From CAYHZL01 sp964361075 (lineage in GTDB: Bacteria; Bacteroidota; Ignavibacteria; UBA10030; UBA8401), in assembly GCA_964361075.1 (NCBI GenBank), contig CAYHZL010000039.1:1-21025 (forward strand): a stretch of 21,025 nucleotides of DNA, in the 5' to 3' direction. This document shows, one piece after another, positions 6,938 to 14,171 of the stretch. The notes beneath the pieces are model-generated. The model did not search any database. It was not told where the DNA came from and saw only the letters and a list, made by a program, of their open reading frames with translations. The first letter of the stretch is position 1. Each line of letters begins with the position of its first letter. Position numbers and translations under genes: made by a program.

Positions 6938-9523
6938 TTATTTAAAAATTGCTTTTGCTGCCGAAGAATCTTTCATCGGCAATTTGTAACGTCGAATGCC
7001 GTCAAATTTATACAACGCACCTGCAACTGCGCCGGCAGTCGGAACAAGCCCGATCTCTCCAACACCTTTCGCGCCGAACGGTCCTTCCGATTCATGTTCT
7101 TCAATCAAAATAATTTCTGTTTCAGGCATGTCTTTCGCGCGCAACAATCCGAGTGAACGAAGTTTAAATGATTCCGGCACGCCGTTCTTTAATTTCAATT
7201 CTTCCGTCAGCGCATAACCGAGTCCCATGTGAACTGCACCTTCAAGTTGACCTTCAAGAAGTTTTTTGTTGATTACTTTTCCAACATCGTGCGCGGCAAC
7301 AATTTTTTTCAACTTTCCATTTTCATCGAGAATGCAGACTTGCGTTGCAAATCCGAATGTCATGTGTGTGATCGGTTTGTCCGTCTTCGCGTCGAGAGCA
7401 GTCGTATAGTCAATCACAACTTCACCAAAATATTTTTTGCCGATGAGAGCAGAAATTCGTTTCCCGCTGTCTAAATCTTTTTTCATTTCTTGCGCCGCTT
7501 TAATCACCGCACGTCCGCCAAGCACTGTTGCACGCGACGCAGTTGTCATGCCGCACGGTGTTGGTTGTGTTGTATCAATATTCACGCGAACTTTTCTTGG
7601 ATCAACGCCAGTTACTTCACTGAAAAATTGAATCATCACCGTACAAAATCCTTGTCCCATTTCCGTGAAGCCGGTGTTGATCGTCATCGTTTCATCGGGA
7701 TGAACAGTAACAATTGCTTGACCATATTCCGGCATTCCATTTCCGATGCCGACATTTTTGATACCGCAACCGATGCCGACATATTTCGACGAGTAATAAA
7801 TATCCTTCACTGCTAGAAGTGTTCTCTTAATACCAACAGCACGTTCAAACACTTGTCCTGTGCAAAATGTGTCGCCCACTTCAACAACATTTCGCCAACG
7901 CATTTCCCATCCATCAATGCCAACTTTTTCGGCAAGGATGTCCATCATTCCTTCCATCGCAAACGATGCTTGGTTTGCGCCGAAGCCGCGCATCGCTCCG
8001 CATGGAAGATTGTTTGTGTACACTGCCAACGCTTCAACATCAGAATGCAAAATATTATATGGACCACACGCATGACCTGCGGCGCGCTCCAACACTTTTG
8101 TTCCAACTGAAGCGTACGCACCTTTATCACCAATCATCCGCGCGCGGACTGCAGTAAGTTTTCCGTTCGCATCGCACCCGACAGTGTATGTCATTGTAAT
8201 CGGATGACGTTTCGGATGAAGCCGAATACTTTCTTCGCGCGTCAATGTTGCTTTCACAGGTTTGTTTGTCAGCATTGCCATCAACGCAACTTGTCCTTGA
8301 ATGCTGAGATCTTCTTTCCCGCCGAATGCGCCGCCGTTGGTAATCAACGTTACTTTTATTTTTTCTTCCGGCACTCCAAGAAACGATGCAATTTGTTTTC
8401 TATCGTCAAACACACCTTGTCCTTGACTATACACTTCTATTATTCCATCCTTCGGAAATGCTATCGCGCTTTCGGGTTCGAGAAACGCATGCTCAATCAT
8501 CTGCGTTTCGAACGTTCGTGTTTCTACAAATGCAGATTCTTTCAATGCATACTCTACATCACCGCGCTTGATGATTGAATTCGATAAAAGATTTACATGA
8601 TCTGCATGAACTTGCGGCGCGTTTGGTTTCAGCGCTTCTTCGGGATCAAAAACAGCCGGAAGAATTTCATATTCAATTTTAATTTTCTCAACTGCTTTGC
8701 GGGCTGTTCGCGCATCGTTCGCAACAACCGCTGCAAGAATATCACCGATGTAATGTGTAATTTCGCCTTCAGCAATAAACAAGGACCAGTCTTGATAGAT
8801 AAGTCCTTGCTTGCGCTGACCGGTAACATCTTTCGCTGTTACAACGCGCGTCACTCCTGCACATTGTTCCGCTTCAGATGTATCTATTTTTTTTATTTTG
8901 ATTCGTGGATGTGGTGAAAAAAGAAAAGCGGCATATTGCATGTCGGGAAGCGTGATGTCATCAATATACGGACGCTCACCCATTGCAAATTTTTCGCCAT
9001 CCATGCGCGGAAGACTTGATCCGATTTTCCCGGAATAATCCGGCTGAGGCATTGGCGCACCGTTCAATGCTTTGGCAGCAATTTCTATTGCATCAATAAT
9101 TTTAACATAACCGGTGCAGCGGCAAATATGATTGTTTAATGCGACAGCAATTTCGTCTCTTGTCGGCGTGGGATTTTTTTGAATGAGATGTTTCGCGCGT
9201 ACAATAATTCCGGGAGTACAAAAACCACATTGCAGTCCTGCTGAAACAGTAAATGCCTTTGCAAAAATGTCGCGTTCGCGTTCGTCAAAACCTTCAAGAG
9301 TGATAATATTTTTCCCCTGCACATTTTTTGCAGGAACAGCACAGGATGAAATTGCTTTACCATCAACAATAACCGTGCAGCAGCCGCATGAACCTTGCGG
9401 CGCACATCCGTTTTTTGGCGATATCAATCCTGCTTGCTCGCGAAGAACATCCAACAACGAAATATCGTCATCGAGTGTTGCGATGAAATTTTTTCCATTG
9501 AGTAAAAATTGTATTGTATTCAT
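6938..9523 (-). CDS. xdhD: XdhD-type molybdenum hydroxylase, 2Fe-2S and molybdopterin domains fused
   Basis: This 861-residue xanthine dehydrogenase-family protein starts with a 2Fe-2S region: CAPQGSCGCC (C40, C46, C49), C61, then CGFCTPG and CRCTG. A molybdopterin-binding region follows. GGAFGGKED carries the Glu that contacts purine in xanthine dehydrogenases, VLERAAGH resembles the segment holding the substrate-binding Arg, and GAMRGFG and GPFGAKGVGE hold the Mo-site loop and catalytic Glu. These residues favour a purine substrate over an aldehyde. No FAD domain is present, and no ygfM-like FAD subunit gene is in the window, although E. coli xdhD follows one. The ATG at 9523 is chosen because it begins the conserved domain; a GTG frame to 9571 is translated repeat. 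It shares the strand with ygfK, 116 nt downstream of it. No Shine-Dalgarno sequence is evident. Confidence 0.92.
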   Translation of the reverse strand: MNTIQFLLNGKNFIATLDDDISLLDVLREQAGLISPKNGCAPQGSCGCCTVIVDGKAISSCAVPAKNVQGKNIITLEGFDERERDIFAKAFTVSAGLQCGFCTPGIIVRAKHLIQKNPTPTRDEIAVALNNHICRCTGYVKIIDAIEIAAKALNGAPMPQPDYSGKIGSSLPRMDGEKFAMGERPYIDDITLPDMQYAAFLFSPHPRIKIKKIDTSEAEQCAGVTRVVTAKDVTGQRKQGLIYQDWSLFIAEGEITHYIGDILAAVVANDARTARKAVEKIKIEYEILPAVFDPEEALKPNAPQVHADHVNLLSNSIIKRGDVEYALKESAFVETRTFETQMIEHAFLEPESAIAFPKDGIIEVYSQGQGVFDDRKQIASFLGVPEEKIKVTLITNGGAFGGKEDLSIQGQVALMAMLTNKPVKATLTREESIRLHPKRHPITMTYTVGCDANGKLTAVRARMIGDKGAYASVGTKVLERAAGHACGPYNILHSDVEALAVYTNNLPCGAMRGFGANQASFAMEGMMDILAEKVGIDGWEMRWRNVVEVGDTFCTGQVFERAVGIKRTLLAVKDIYYSSKYVGIGCGIKNVGIGNGMPEYGQAIVTVHPDETMTINTGFTEMGQGFCTVMIQFFSEVTGVDPRKVRVNIDTTQPTPCGMTTASRATVLGGRAVIKAAQEMKKDLDSGKRISALIGKKYFGEVVIDYTTALDAKTDKPITHMTFGFATQVCILDENGKLKKIVAAHDVGKVINKKLLEGQLEGAVHMGLGYALTEELKLKNGVPESFKLRSLGLLRAKDMPETEIILIEEHESEGPFGAKGVGEIGLVPTAGAVAGALYKFDGIRRYKLPMKDSSAAKAIFK

Positions 9524-9534
9524 AATATTGTTTT

Positions 9535-9653
9535 TAACCACAGATTTCACGGAAAGATCGCGGATATACACGGATAATTATTTTTTTTCTGTGCTCATCA
9601 GTGCTTTTTCCGCGTTATCTCACGAAGTGATGGCTTCGCTCACGTGGTTAATT
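9535..9653. repeat. Intergenic hairpin element, copy 7 (ygfK/xdhD), with nested insertion
   Basis: The copy runs from TTAACCACAGATTTCACGGA to the GTGGTTAA end. About 23 nt (9621-9643, CACGAAGTGATGGCTTCGCT plus CAC) interrupt the right arm between ATCT and GTGGTTAA; removal restores a standard end. The insert contains a CGAAG/CTTCG hairpin. The ygfK stop codon (TGA, 9640-9642) falls in the insert. Confidence 0.8.
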
Positions 9654-11673
9654 TCTGTAATTCAGTATTTACAAAATGCACACGATTTGTGTTTAGCATT
9701 CCCTTCATCAACGTTGCCATTACAAAATAATATCGCATATCAAAAAATTCGAGAGAGGATGAATTAAAAATTACTGCATCAAGAACGTTGTGCGATTTCC
9801 AATCAATAGTGAGAAGCGCGTTGGCAATTTTGAATGTTACAGATTGCTGCTGCTGATCAAGAACTAATTCAAATTCCTTTTTTTGAAAACGACCAAACAA
9901 GGTAGTATTTTTTTTATCGGAAAGTAAAACGAAACCGCTCAATGTATTCCATTTACGAAAGGACTCAAGTGAACCAAAGAATCGCGGCTTTTCAATATAT
10001 GGACCGCCATCTTCGGGACAAAACACATCGCAATTACCGCATTCGTTACAGGCATCGGCAAAATTTGCAATCTGATGTTGTTCAACGATTTTAAATATTC
10101 CTTCTTCAACATATTTCCAACCACTCTTTGTAATCTCAACATTTCTGTATTGAATTTCCAATGGTTCAATGTCAAAAAAGAAATTTGCATCGTTCGGACA
10201 GACCGGAATACACTTATCGCAATTGATGCAATCGAATAAATGTAAACTGCTTCCAATTTTTCTCGGTGGTTTTGCATTGTTTGATGCGTGATAGCGTGAA
10301 TTCACAAGAGACTTTTCAAACAATGAAGTTGTGTTTTGTAAAATTGCAGATTCGAGTTTAGTGGTATGAGGTTCGGTTGTGTGTATTGTTTTATTCAAAC
10401 CTCCAACCTCAAACCTCAAACCTGTTTTTACGATAAACTCATCTATCGTTTTTGCTCCAACTTCTTTCATTCGCTTTTCCAGATTCAAAAGATACTGCGG
10501 CAAACGTCCGTAGCCGCCGGGACGAAGAAGATCGGTACACACTGTAACAGGCACAAGTCCGATGGCGACGCAATCTGCAAAATTATTTGCATCAACTCCT
10601 GCCGAAAATGAAATTGGAAAACCAGCGCCGAACTCTTTTCGCCATTCATTAACAAGTGCAAGATGAAGAATGTGTAACGGCTGACCTGAGAGGTATTGCA
10701 CTTTCTCTTTCAGGAACGATCCTTTATTGAGCACTTCAAGAGTATTGCCAAACTTCACGCCGATTGTTTTTTTATTTTGTGCAGCAATGTTTTGCAATCG
10801 TTTCACCATCGCAACCGCGTCATCAAAAGAAATATTTACCTCGTACGCTTTTGGATTCACTTCAACTTCGGTGTAACCAAGTCTTTCGTGCAATAAATAT
10901 TCGAGACGATCTTTGCCAAGCATCGGAGGATTCATTTTCACAACAACATGAAATCCCATTTCTGTCAAAAGAAATTCGCAAATGCGTTCGATCTCATCAG
11001 CAGGAGTTCCATGAAATGTAGAAAGCGTTATACTCTCAGAAATTTTTGTTGTGAATGGCAAATCACGGTATTGCTCAAATTCATCCGGAATTTCTTTTCG
11101 CAATTCTTCGATGAGAATAGAAGCATCTTTCATCGTCTTCAACCAATTACAAATTTGCGGCGATTGAATTCCCGCAAGATCGTAACCAACGCTGACATCG
11201 AAAATAGTTTCAAGGTTCACGGTGGATGTTTTTGGTTCTTGAAACTTAAAACCTGAACCATCAAACGAATGTTGGAGAATATCTATTATCATACTCGCCT
11301 TCACATACTCGCGGGCAGATTCTTCAAGCCGAAGCTCCTGCGACCATTCGGTATTGTAACCGATCGTCGCCATATCAATGCACGGACGAGCGATTTCAAT
11401 CTGATCTTTTATTTGAACTGTTTTTAATTCGATAATGCGTGAACCGGCAAGCCATGAGAGAACAATATTTTGTGCAAGTTGTGTGTGAGGTCCGGCAGCA
11501 GGACCAACCGGATTCGCAGCCGGATTTCCGCAGGATGTAACGGACAAATTTAATTCACTGTTCGGGTGATAAAACTTTTTAGCAGGAAGATCGAAGATTG
11601 AGTTGTTGCGGCTGTATTCATAATACATCCGTTTAAGAAGAGTTGAAAATGATATGGGAACGAGTTCAGCCAT
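9640..11673 (-). CDS. ygfK: YgfK-family oxidoreductase lacking the GltD-like flavin/NAD(P) module
   Basis: The first 410 or so residues are unmistakably YgfK, with PVGPAAGPHTQLAQNIV (55-71), IELKTVQI, NTEWSQELRLE, and SFSAGV...DLLRPGGYGRLP (355-392). This is a dihydroorotate/dihydropyrimidine dehydrogenase-like barrel. The C-terminal part holds two 4Fe-4S clusters: CINCDKCIPVC (C482, C485, C488, C492) and CNECGNCDVFC (C542, C545, C548, C552). E. coli YgfK is about 1030 residues because a GltD-like FAD/NAD(P)H module sits between these parts. Here only about 70 residues join them and no Rossmann GxGxxG motif is seen, giving 677 residues. A role in reductive purine or urate metabolism is inferred from family and context. 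The last codons and the TGA lie inside a hairpin repeat carrying a nested insertion. No Shine-Dalgarno sequence is visible. Confidence 0.92.
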   Translation of the reverse strand: MAELVPISFSTLLKRMYYEYSRNNSIFDLPAKKFYHPNSELNLSVTSCGNPAANPVGPAAGPHTQLAQNIVLSWLAGSRIIELKTVQIKDQIEIARPCIDMATIGYNTEWSQELRLEESAREYVKASMIIDILQHSFDGSGFKFQEPKTSTVNLETIFDVSVGYDLAGIQSPQICNWLKTMKDASILIEELRKEIPDEFEQYRDLPFTTKISESITLSTFHGTPADEIERICEFLLTEMGFHVVVKMNPPMLGKDRLEYLLHERLGYTEVEVNPKAYEVNISFDDAVAMVKRLQNIAAQNKKTIGVKFGNTLEVLNKGSFLKEKVQYLSGQPLHILHLALVNEWRKEFGAGFPISFSAGVDANNFADCVAIGLVPVTVCTDLLRPGGYGRLPQYLLNLEKRMKEVGAKTIDEFIVKTGLRFEVGGLNKTIHTTEPHTTKLESAILQNTTSLFEKSLVNSRYHASNNAKPPRKIGSSLHLFDCINCDKCIPVCPNDANFFFDIEPLEIQYRNVEITKSGWKYVEEGIFKIVEQHQIANFADACNECGNCDVFCPEDGGPYIEKPRFFGSLESFRKWNTLSGFVLLSDKKNTTLFGRFQKKEFELVLDQQQQSVTFKIANALLTIDWKSHNVLDAVIFNSSSLEFFDMRYYFVMATLMKGMLNTNRVHFVNTELQKLTT
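10396..10423. repeat. Heptamer microsatellite inside ygfK
   Basis: There are four consecutive units: CAAACCT, CCAACCT, CAAACCT, CAAACCT. They encode LRFEVGGLN at about residues 419-427 of YgfK, close to where the FAD/NAD(P) module of the long form would begin. Confidence 0.8.
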
Positions 11674-11758
11674 TTTTTTTGAACTTACTTGTATTACTGC
11701 CGGTTTATTGTTTTTTGTTTAACAAGTTTTTATCTTACAGAAAAGAAAGAGAGAGCCT
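11674..11758. promoter_or_regulatory. Divergent promoter region between ygfK and the toxin-antitoxin pair
   Basis: This 85-nt AT-rich gap separates two divergently read start codons, so it should hold a promoter for the toxin-antitoxin pair and possibly one for ygfK onward. TTGTTTTTTGTTTAACAAG contains a short TTGTT/AACAA pairing that could serve as an operator half-site pair. The elements cannot be assigned with certainty. Confidence 0.4.
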
Positions 11759-11965
11759 ATGTCCAACATAACAATTACTTTTACTGAAGATCAACTCACA
11801 AAAGTGGTTGATGCATACCGAACGATTCAGGAGTTCCTTGCATCGTCTTTCTCACCGAATGAATTATATCTTCAAGAATTTCTCGACGGTTTAAAAGAAG
11901 CACATGAAAATGTCCGAAAGGAAAATTTTGAAACAGTAGGTTCCTACAATGACTTCATCGCCTAA
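11759..11965 (+). CDS. Putative antitoxin of a RelE/ParE-type module
   Basis: This 68-residue acidic, helical protein is encoded on the plus strand immediately before a RelE-like toxin, with a 17-nt overlap. I recognise no specific DNA-binding motif. The assignment rests on size, position, overlap and the C-terminal acidic amphipathic character around residues 40-66, which is typical of toxin-neutralising tails. The start is the ATG preceded by a weak purine-rich stretch, AAAGAGAGAG. It is transcribed divergently from ygfK across an 85-nt AT-rich gap that must hold promoters for both directions. The antitoxin-toxin complex would be expected to autorepress there, but no clear operator palindrome is visible. 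Confidence 0.7.
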   Translation: MSNITITFTEDQLTKVVDAYRTIQEFLASSFSPNELYLQEFLDGLKEAHENVRKENFETVGSYNDFIA

Positions 11966-12233
11966 ACGATTTCTTCAGCGCACCAATAGATTTGCCCGTG
12001 ACATCAAACACCTTCCCGCCAACGTCAAACATGAAGCGTTCACGGTCGCGCAAAAATTGTGCGAGAATATTTTTAACAAACAACTTGATGTAAAAGAACT
12101 TATCGGGCTTAAAGGCAACTTTCGAGTCGTTGTCGCAAAACACTATCGCATGATTTTTTCGTTCGATGAAAAAAATATATTTCTGCTTCGCATTGCCCAC
12201 CGCAAAGATATTTATCGTTCAATAGAGTTTTGA
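11949..12233 (+). CDS. RelE/ParE-family toxin
   Basis: This 94-residue basic protein has the RelE/ParE superfamily pattern. An N-terminal helical hairpin (about residues 5-45) contains DIKHLPANVKHEA. A beta-rich half follows with LKGNFRVVVAKHYRMIF, FLLRIAHRKDIYR and a terminal Phe. The HYRMIF and AHRKDIY strands match the typical yRv(i)y and iGHRkdvY strands of the family. RelE members cleave mRNA on ribosomes and ParE members target gyrase; the sequence does not decide between them. The ATG overlaps the upstream antitoxin by 17 nt, implying translational coupling. The gene converges on ssnA with only 17 nt between stop codons. The module is the only plus-strand coding unit and splits ssnA from ygfK, so it is probably a later insertion. 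Confidence 0.82.
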   Translation: MTSSPKRFLQRTNRFARDIKHLPANVKHEAFTVAQKLCENIFNKQLDVKELIGLKGNFRVVVAKHYRMIFSFDEKNIFLLRIAHRKDIYRSIEF

Positions 12234-12250
12234 TTTGCAATTTTAACTCA

Positions 12251-13537
12251 CTATTTCATCCTTCTCCACAACTTCGCTGCAACCTTTTCCACTTGTGCGA
12301 ACACTGCGGCAACCTCAACTCCAACAACTTCTCGATTCTTCACGATCCACTTTCCGCCAATCATTACGGATTCAACATTCGCTGAACGCATTCCAAATAA
12401 AAAATGTCCAAGAATATTTCCATCAGTCATTGGTGTAGGTGCATCATAATCTAACACAACTAAATCAGCAACAGAATTTTTTGCAAGTGTTCCGAATTGC
12501 GTATCGAAAATTTCTGAAATATATTGCTGCCCGCCGCTTACAAGTTGCGCGAAATCAATTTTTTCTTTTTGCTGAGAATCCTGTCGCTTGAAAAATGCCA
12601 GTTTCGCTTCTTCAAACATATCCGCAGGAAAACCATCAGTGCCGATCATTCCGCGATTGTTGAACCGATGAATTGGCGCATAGCCAACTTTATTATTCAT
12701 ATTCGAACGAGGATTATGTGCAAAATGAACTTTTGTTTTTCCAAGCAGTGCAAATCCTTTTTCAGACAGATGAATACAATGCGCAAGTATTGTGTGATCT
12801 TTTAAAAGATGATATTTCGAAAGACGGTCAACAATACTGCATTGATATTTTTTTTTAGCATCAACAACATCATGCAAATCTTCGGCAACGTGAATGTGAA
12901 CTCCCGTGTTGTATGCCGTTGCCAATTCTCCACAAAGGTGAAGCGATTCATCGCTTAATGTGAATGAAGCATGTGCACCAACAAGTCCCCGGAAAAAAGA
13001 ATTTCCTTTATTTGTGCGTATGAAGTATTCATTCTCAGCAATTCCTTCATCACGTTTTTTCTTTCCGCCACGATCCGTTACTTCGTAACACAACACGCCG
13101 CGCATTCCAACTTTGCCCAGCGCTTCTTTGATAATATCTAGCGAACCTATTATTGAATTTGGAGAAGCATGATGATCAATGATCGTCGTTGTTCCGCACT
13201 TGATTGCATCAAGAGCGCCAACAAGCGCACTGTAATAAATTGATTCTTCATCAAGCGCGCGATCAAGTTTCCACCAAATCTTTTGCAGAATTTCAAGAAA
13301 ATTTTTGGACGGCGTTTTCGGCATCGGCATACCACGGGACAGAGAAGAATACAAATGCGTATGCGCATTGACGAAGCCCGGCATCACAATCTTTCCGGAC
13401 AGATCAATAACTTCTTCATTTTTTTGTTGAGAAAGTTTTTTTGCGCAAGAAATTATTTCCCCTTCTTCAATTCGTAAATCAATTTTATCGATTGAAGAAG
13501 GAAAGAGAGTTACACATGTTGCATTTTTTAGTAACAT
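12251..13537 (-). CDS. ssnA: SsnA-family amidohydrolase
   Basis: This 428-residue metal-dependent aminohydrolase of the guanine deaminase/chlorohydrolase superfamily resembles E. coli SsnA (about 442 residues) throughout. Metal ligands are the HxH in AHTHLYS (about 59 and 61), HIHVAED and LAHCIHLS, and the catalytic Asp in IGTDGFPADMFEE. The subfamily hallmarks WWKLDRALDEES, IDHHASP and NPRSNMNNKVGY are present. SsnA genes accompany ygfK and xdhD in anaerobic purine clusters, where a hydrolytic step on a purine or an opened ring is inferred. I prefer the ATG at 13537 (MLLKNATCV), which aligns with the family start, over a TTG at 13552. No Shine-Dalgarno sequence is visible. It is the first gene of the cluster and converges on the toxin gene. 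Confidence 0.92.
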   Translation of the reverse strand: MLLKNATCVTLFPSSIDKIDLRIEEGEIISCAKKLSQQKNEEVIDLSGKIVMPGFVNAHTHLYSSLSRGMPMPKTPSKNFLEILQKIWWKLDRALDEESIYYSALVGALDAIKCGTTTIIDHHASPNSIIGSLDIIKEALGKVGMRGVLCYEVTDRGGKKKRDEGIAENEYFIRTNKGNSFFRGLVGAHASFTLSDESLHLCGELATAYNTGVHIHVAEDLHDVVDAKKKYQCSIVDRLSKYHLLKDHTILAHCIHLSEKGFALLGKTKVHFAHNPRSNMNNKVGYAPIHRFNNRGMIGTDGFPADMFEEAKLAFFKRQDSQQKEKIDFAQLVSGGQQYISEIFDTQFGTLAKNSVADLVVLDYDAPTPMTDGNILGHFLFGMRSANVESVMIGGKWIVKNREVVGVEVAAVFAQVEKVAAKLWRRMK

Positions 13538-13611
13538 ATTTTCATAATTCAAATTCTAAGCCGTTCAAACCTACCTGCCTGCATATCGCAAATGTGATTG
13601 CAAATGCGTTC

Positions 13612-13664
13612 GCTATTTCCTCTCCACAATTTTTATTTCTTATGGTGTCAACCCGTAGAGAAAA
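13612..13664 (-). repeat. Decayed third copy of the restriction enzyme C-terminal tail
   Basis: Read on the minus strand this matches, at the DNA level, the last roughly 50 nt of the Type IIG gene (14169-14217), including the block AAAAATTGTGGAG and the TCTACGGGTTGAC segment. It has no open frame: the tail frame meets TGA and TAA. It is a remnant of a tandemly copied 3' end. Confidence 0.7.
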
Positions 13665-13707
13665 CTAAAGGCACCCAGATTCTTACCTAACTCATAGTTT
13701 TTTATGC

Positions 13708-13861
13708 GGCTAAAGCCAAAATTAATTGTCCCTTTTTTATCAGTTAGATAAATCTGACTGCAATTGATATTTTCTTTTTCATTTATTGCGGTGCGCTTCA
13801 TCTATTGCAGTTTGCTATCAGCAAACTGATAAAATATATTCAAAATAGAAATGGCTTTAGC
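13708..13861. repeat. Possible small MITE-like insert bounded by GGCTAAAGCC / GGCTTTAGC
   Basis: The ends are short inverted copies (about 9 bp) enclosing an AT-rich 150-nt segment with a perfect internal hairpin at 13808-13828 (CAGTTTGCT, loop ATC, AGCAAACTG). It lies between two tail remnants of the restriction gene, which suggests an insertion into that decayed array. No protein and no clear target duplication are visible. Confidence 0.4.
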
Positions 13862-13867
13862 ACATTT

Positions 13868-14171
13868 TCATTTCCCTTCCACAATTTCTATTTCCTCTGA
13901 TGTCAATCTGAACTGTTCATAAACGATTTTGTTTCTTCTTTTTTTGCAATAATTCATTTTTGATAACACGGGCAATGATTGTTTGTCTTTCGTATTCACA
14001 AAGTAATTCAACAGCTTTTTTGTTGTTTTGCTTATTTGCCATTTCCATTTGCTGACGAAATGAATCAAGATGCTTACTCAGTTTTTTATCATCCATAGAC
14101 ACCATTTGCTCAATGTAACGTTCAGCATTCTTTATTGCGTCTTCAAGCGCCGTTTCTCTGTTTGATTTCAT
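13868..14171 (-). pseudogene. Frameshifted small ORF coupled to the Type IIG gene, ending in a copy of its tail
   Basis: The frame starts at an ATG that overlaps the restriction enzyme stop by 4 nt (ATGA). It reads about 78 helical, charged residues (from MKSNRETALEDAIKNAERY) and then shifts at an A7 tract near 13944-13950. After the tract the intended frame would continue RRNKIVYEQFRLTSEEIEIVEGK in two short pieces: RRNKIVYEQF, then RLTSEEIEIVEGK, closely similar to the last 20 residues of the enzyme. With six A residues instead of seven it would be one 100-residue protein. As written, the frame stops after LLQKKKKQNRL at 13917. I do not recognise the N-terminal part. It could be a specificity or partner fragment, a slippage-controlled gene, or an assembly error. 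Confidence 0.6.

Larger units (their letters stand above)
13553..13867. other. Gene-free spacer of degraded sequence upstream of ssnA
   Basis: No credible gene is visible in these 315 bases. The stretch holds a decayed copy of the restriction enzyme tail near 13612-13664 and a segment bounded by inverted GGCTAAAGCC (13708) and GGCTTTAGC (13853). It also holds a perfect 9-bp hairpin at 13808-13828. The ssnA promoter should lie at its left end, within about 13540-13610, but I cannot point to a convincing -35/-10 or Bacteroidota-type -33/-7 pair. Confidence 0.6.

Noticed and set aside
81..9653. CRISPR array from the recurrent intergenic repeats
   Set aside because: Copies are 75-95 nt, imperfect, kilobases apart and separated by whole genes, without spacers or cas genes.
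9183..9767. 194-residue plus-strand ORF opposite xdhD/ygfK
   Set aside because: Antisense shadow of the xdhD 5' end and the repeat. It is composition-driven with no recognisable domain.
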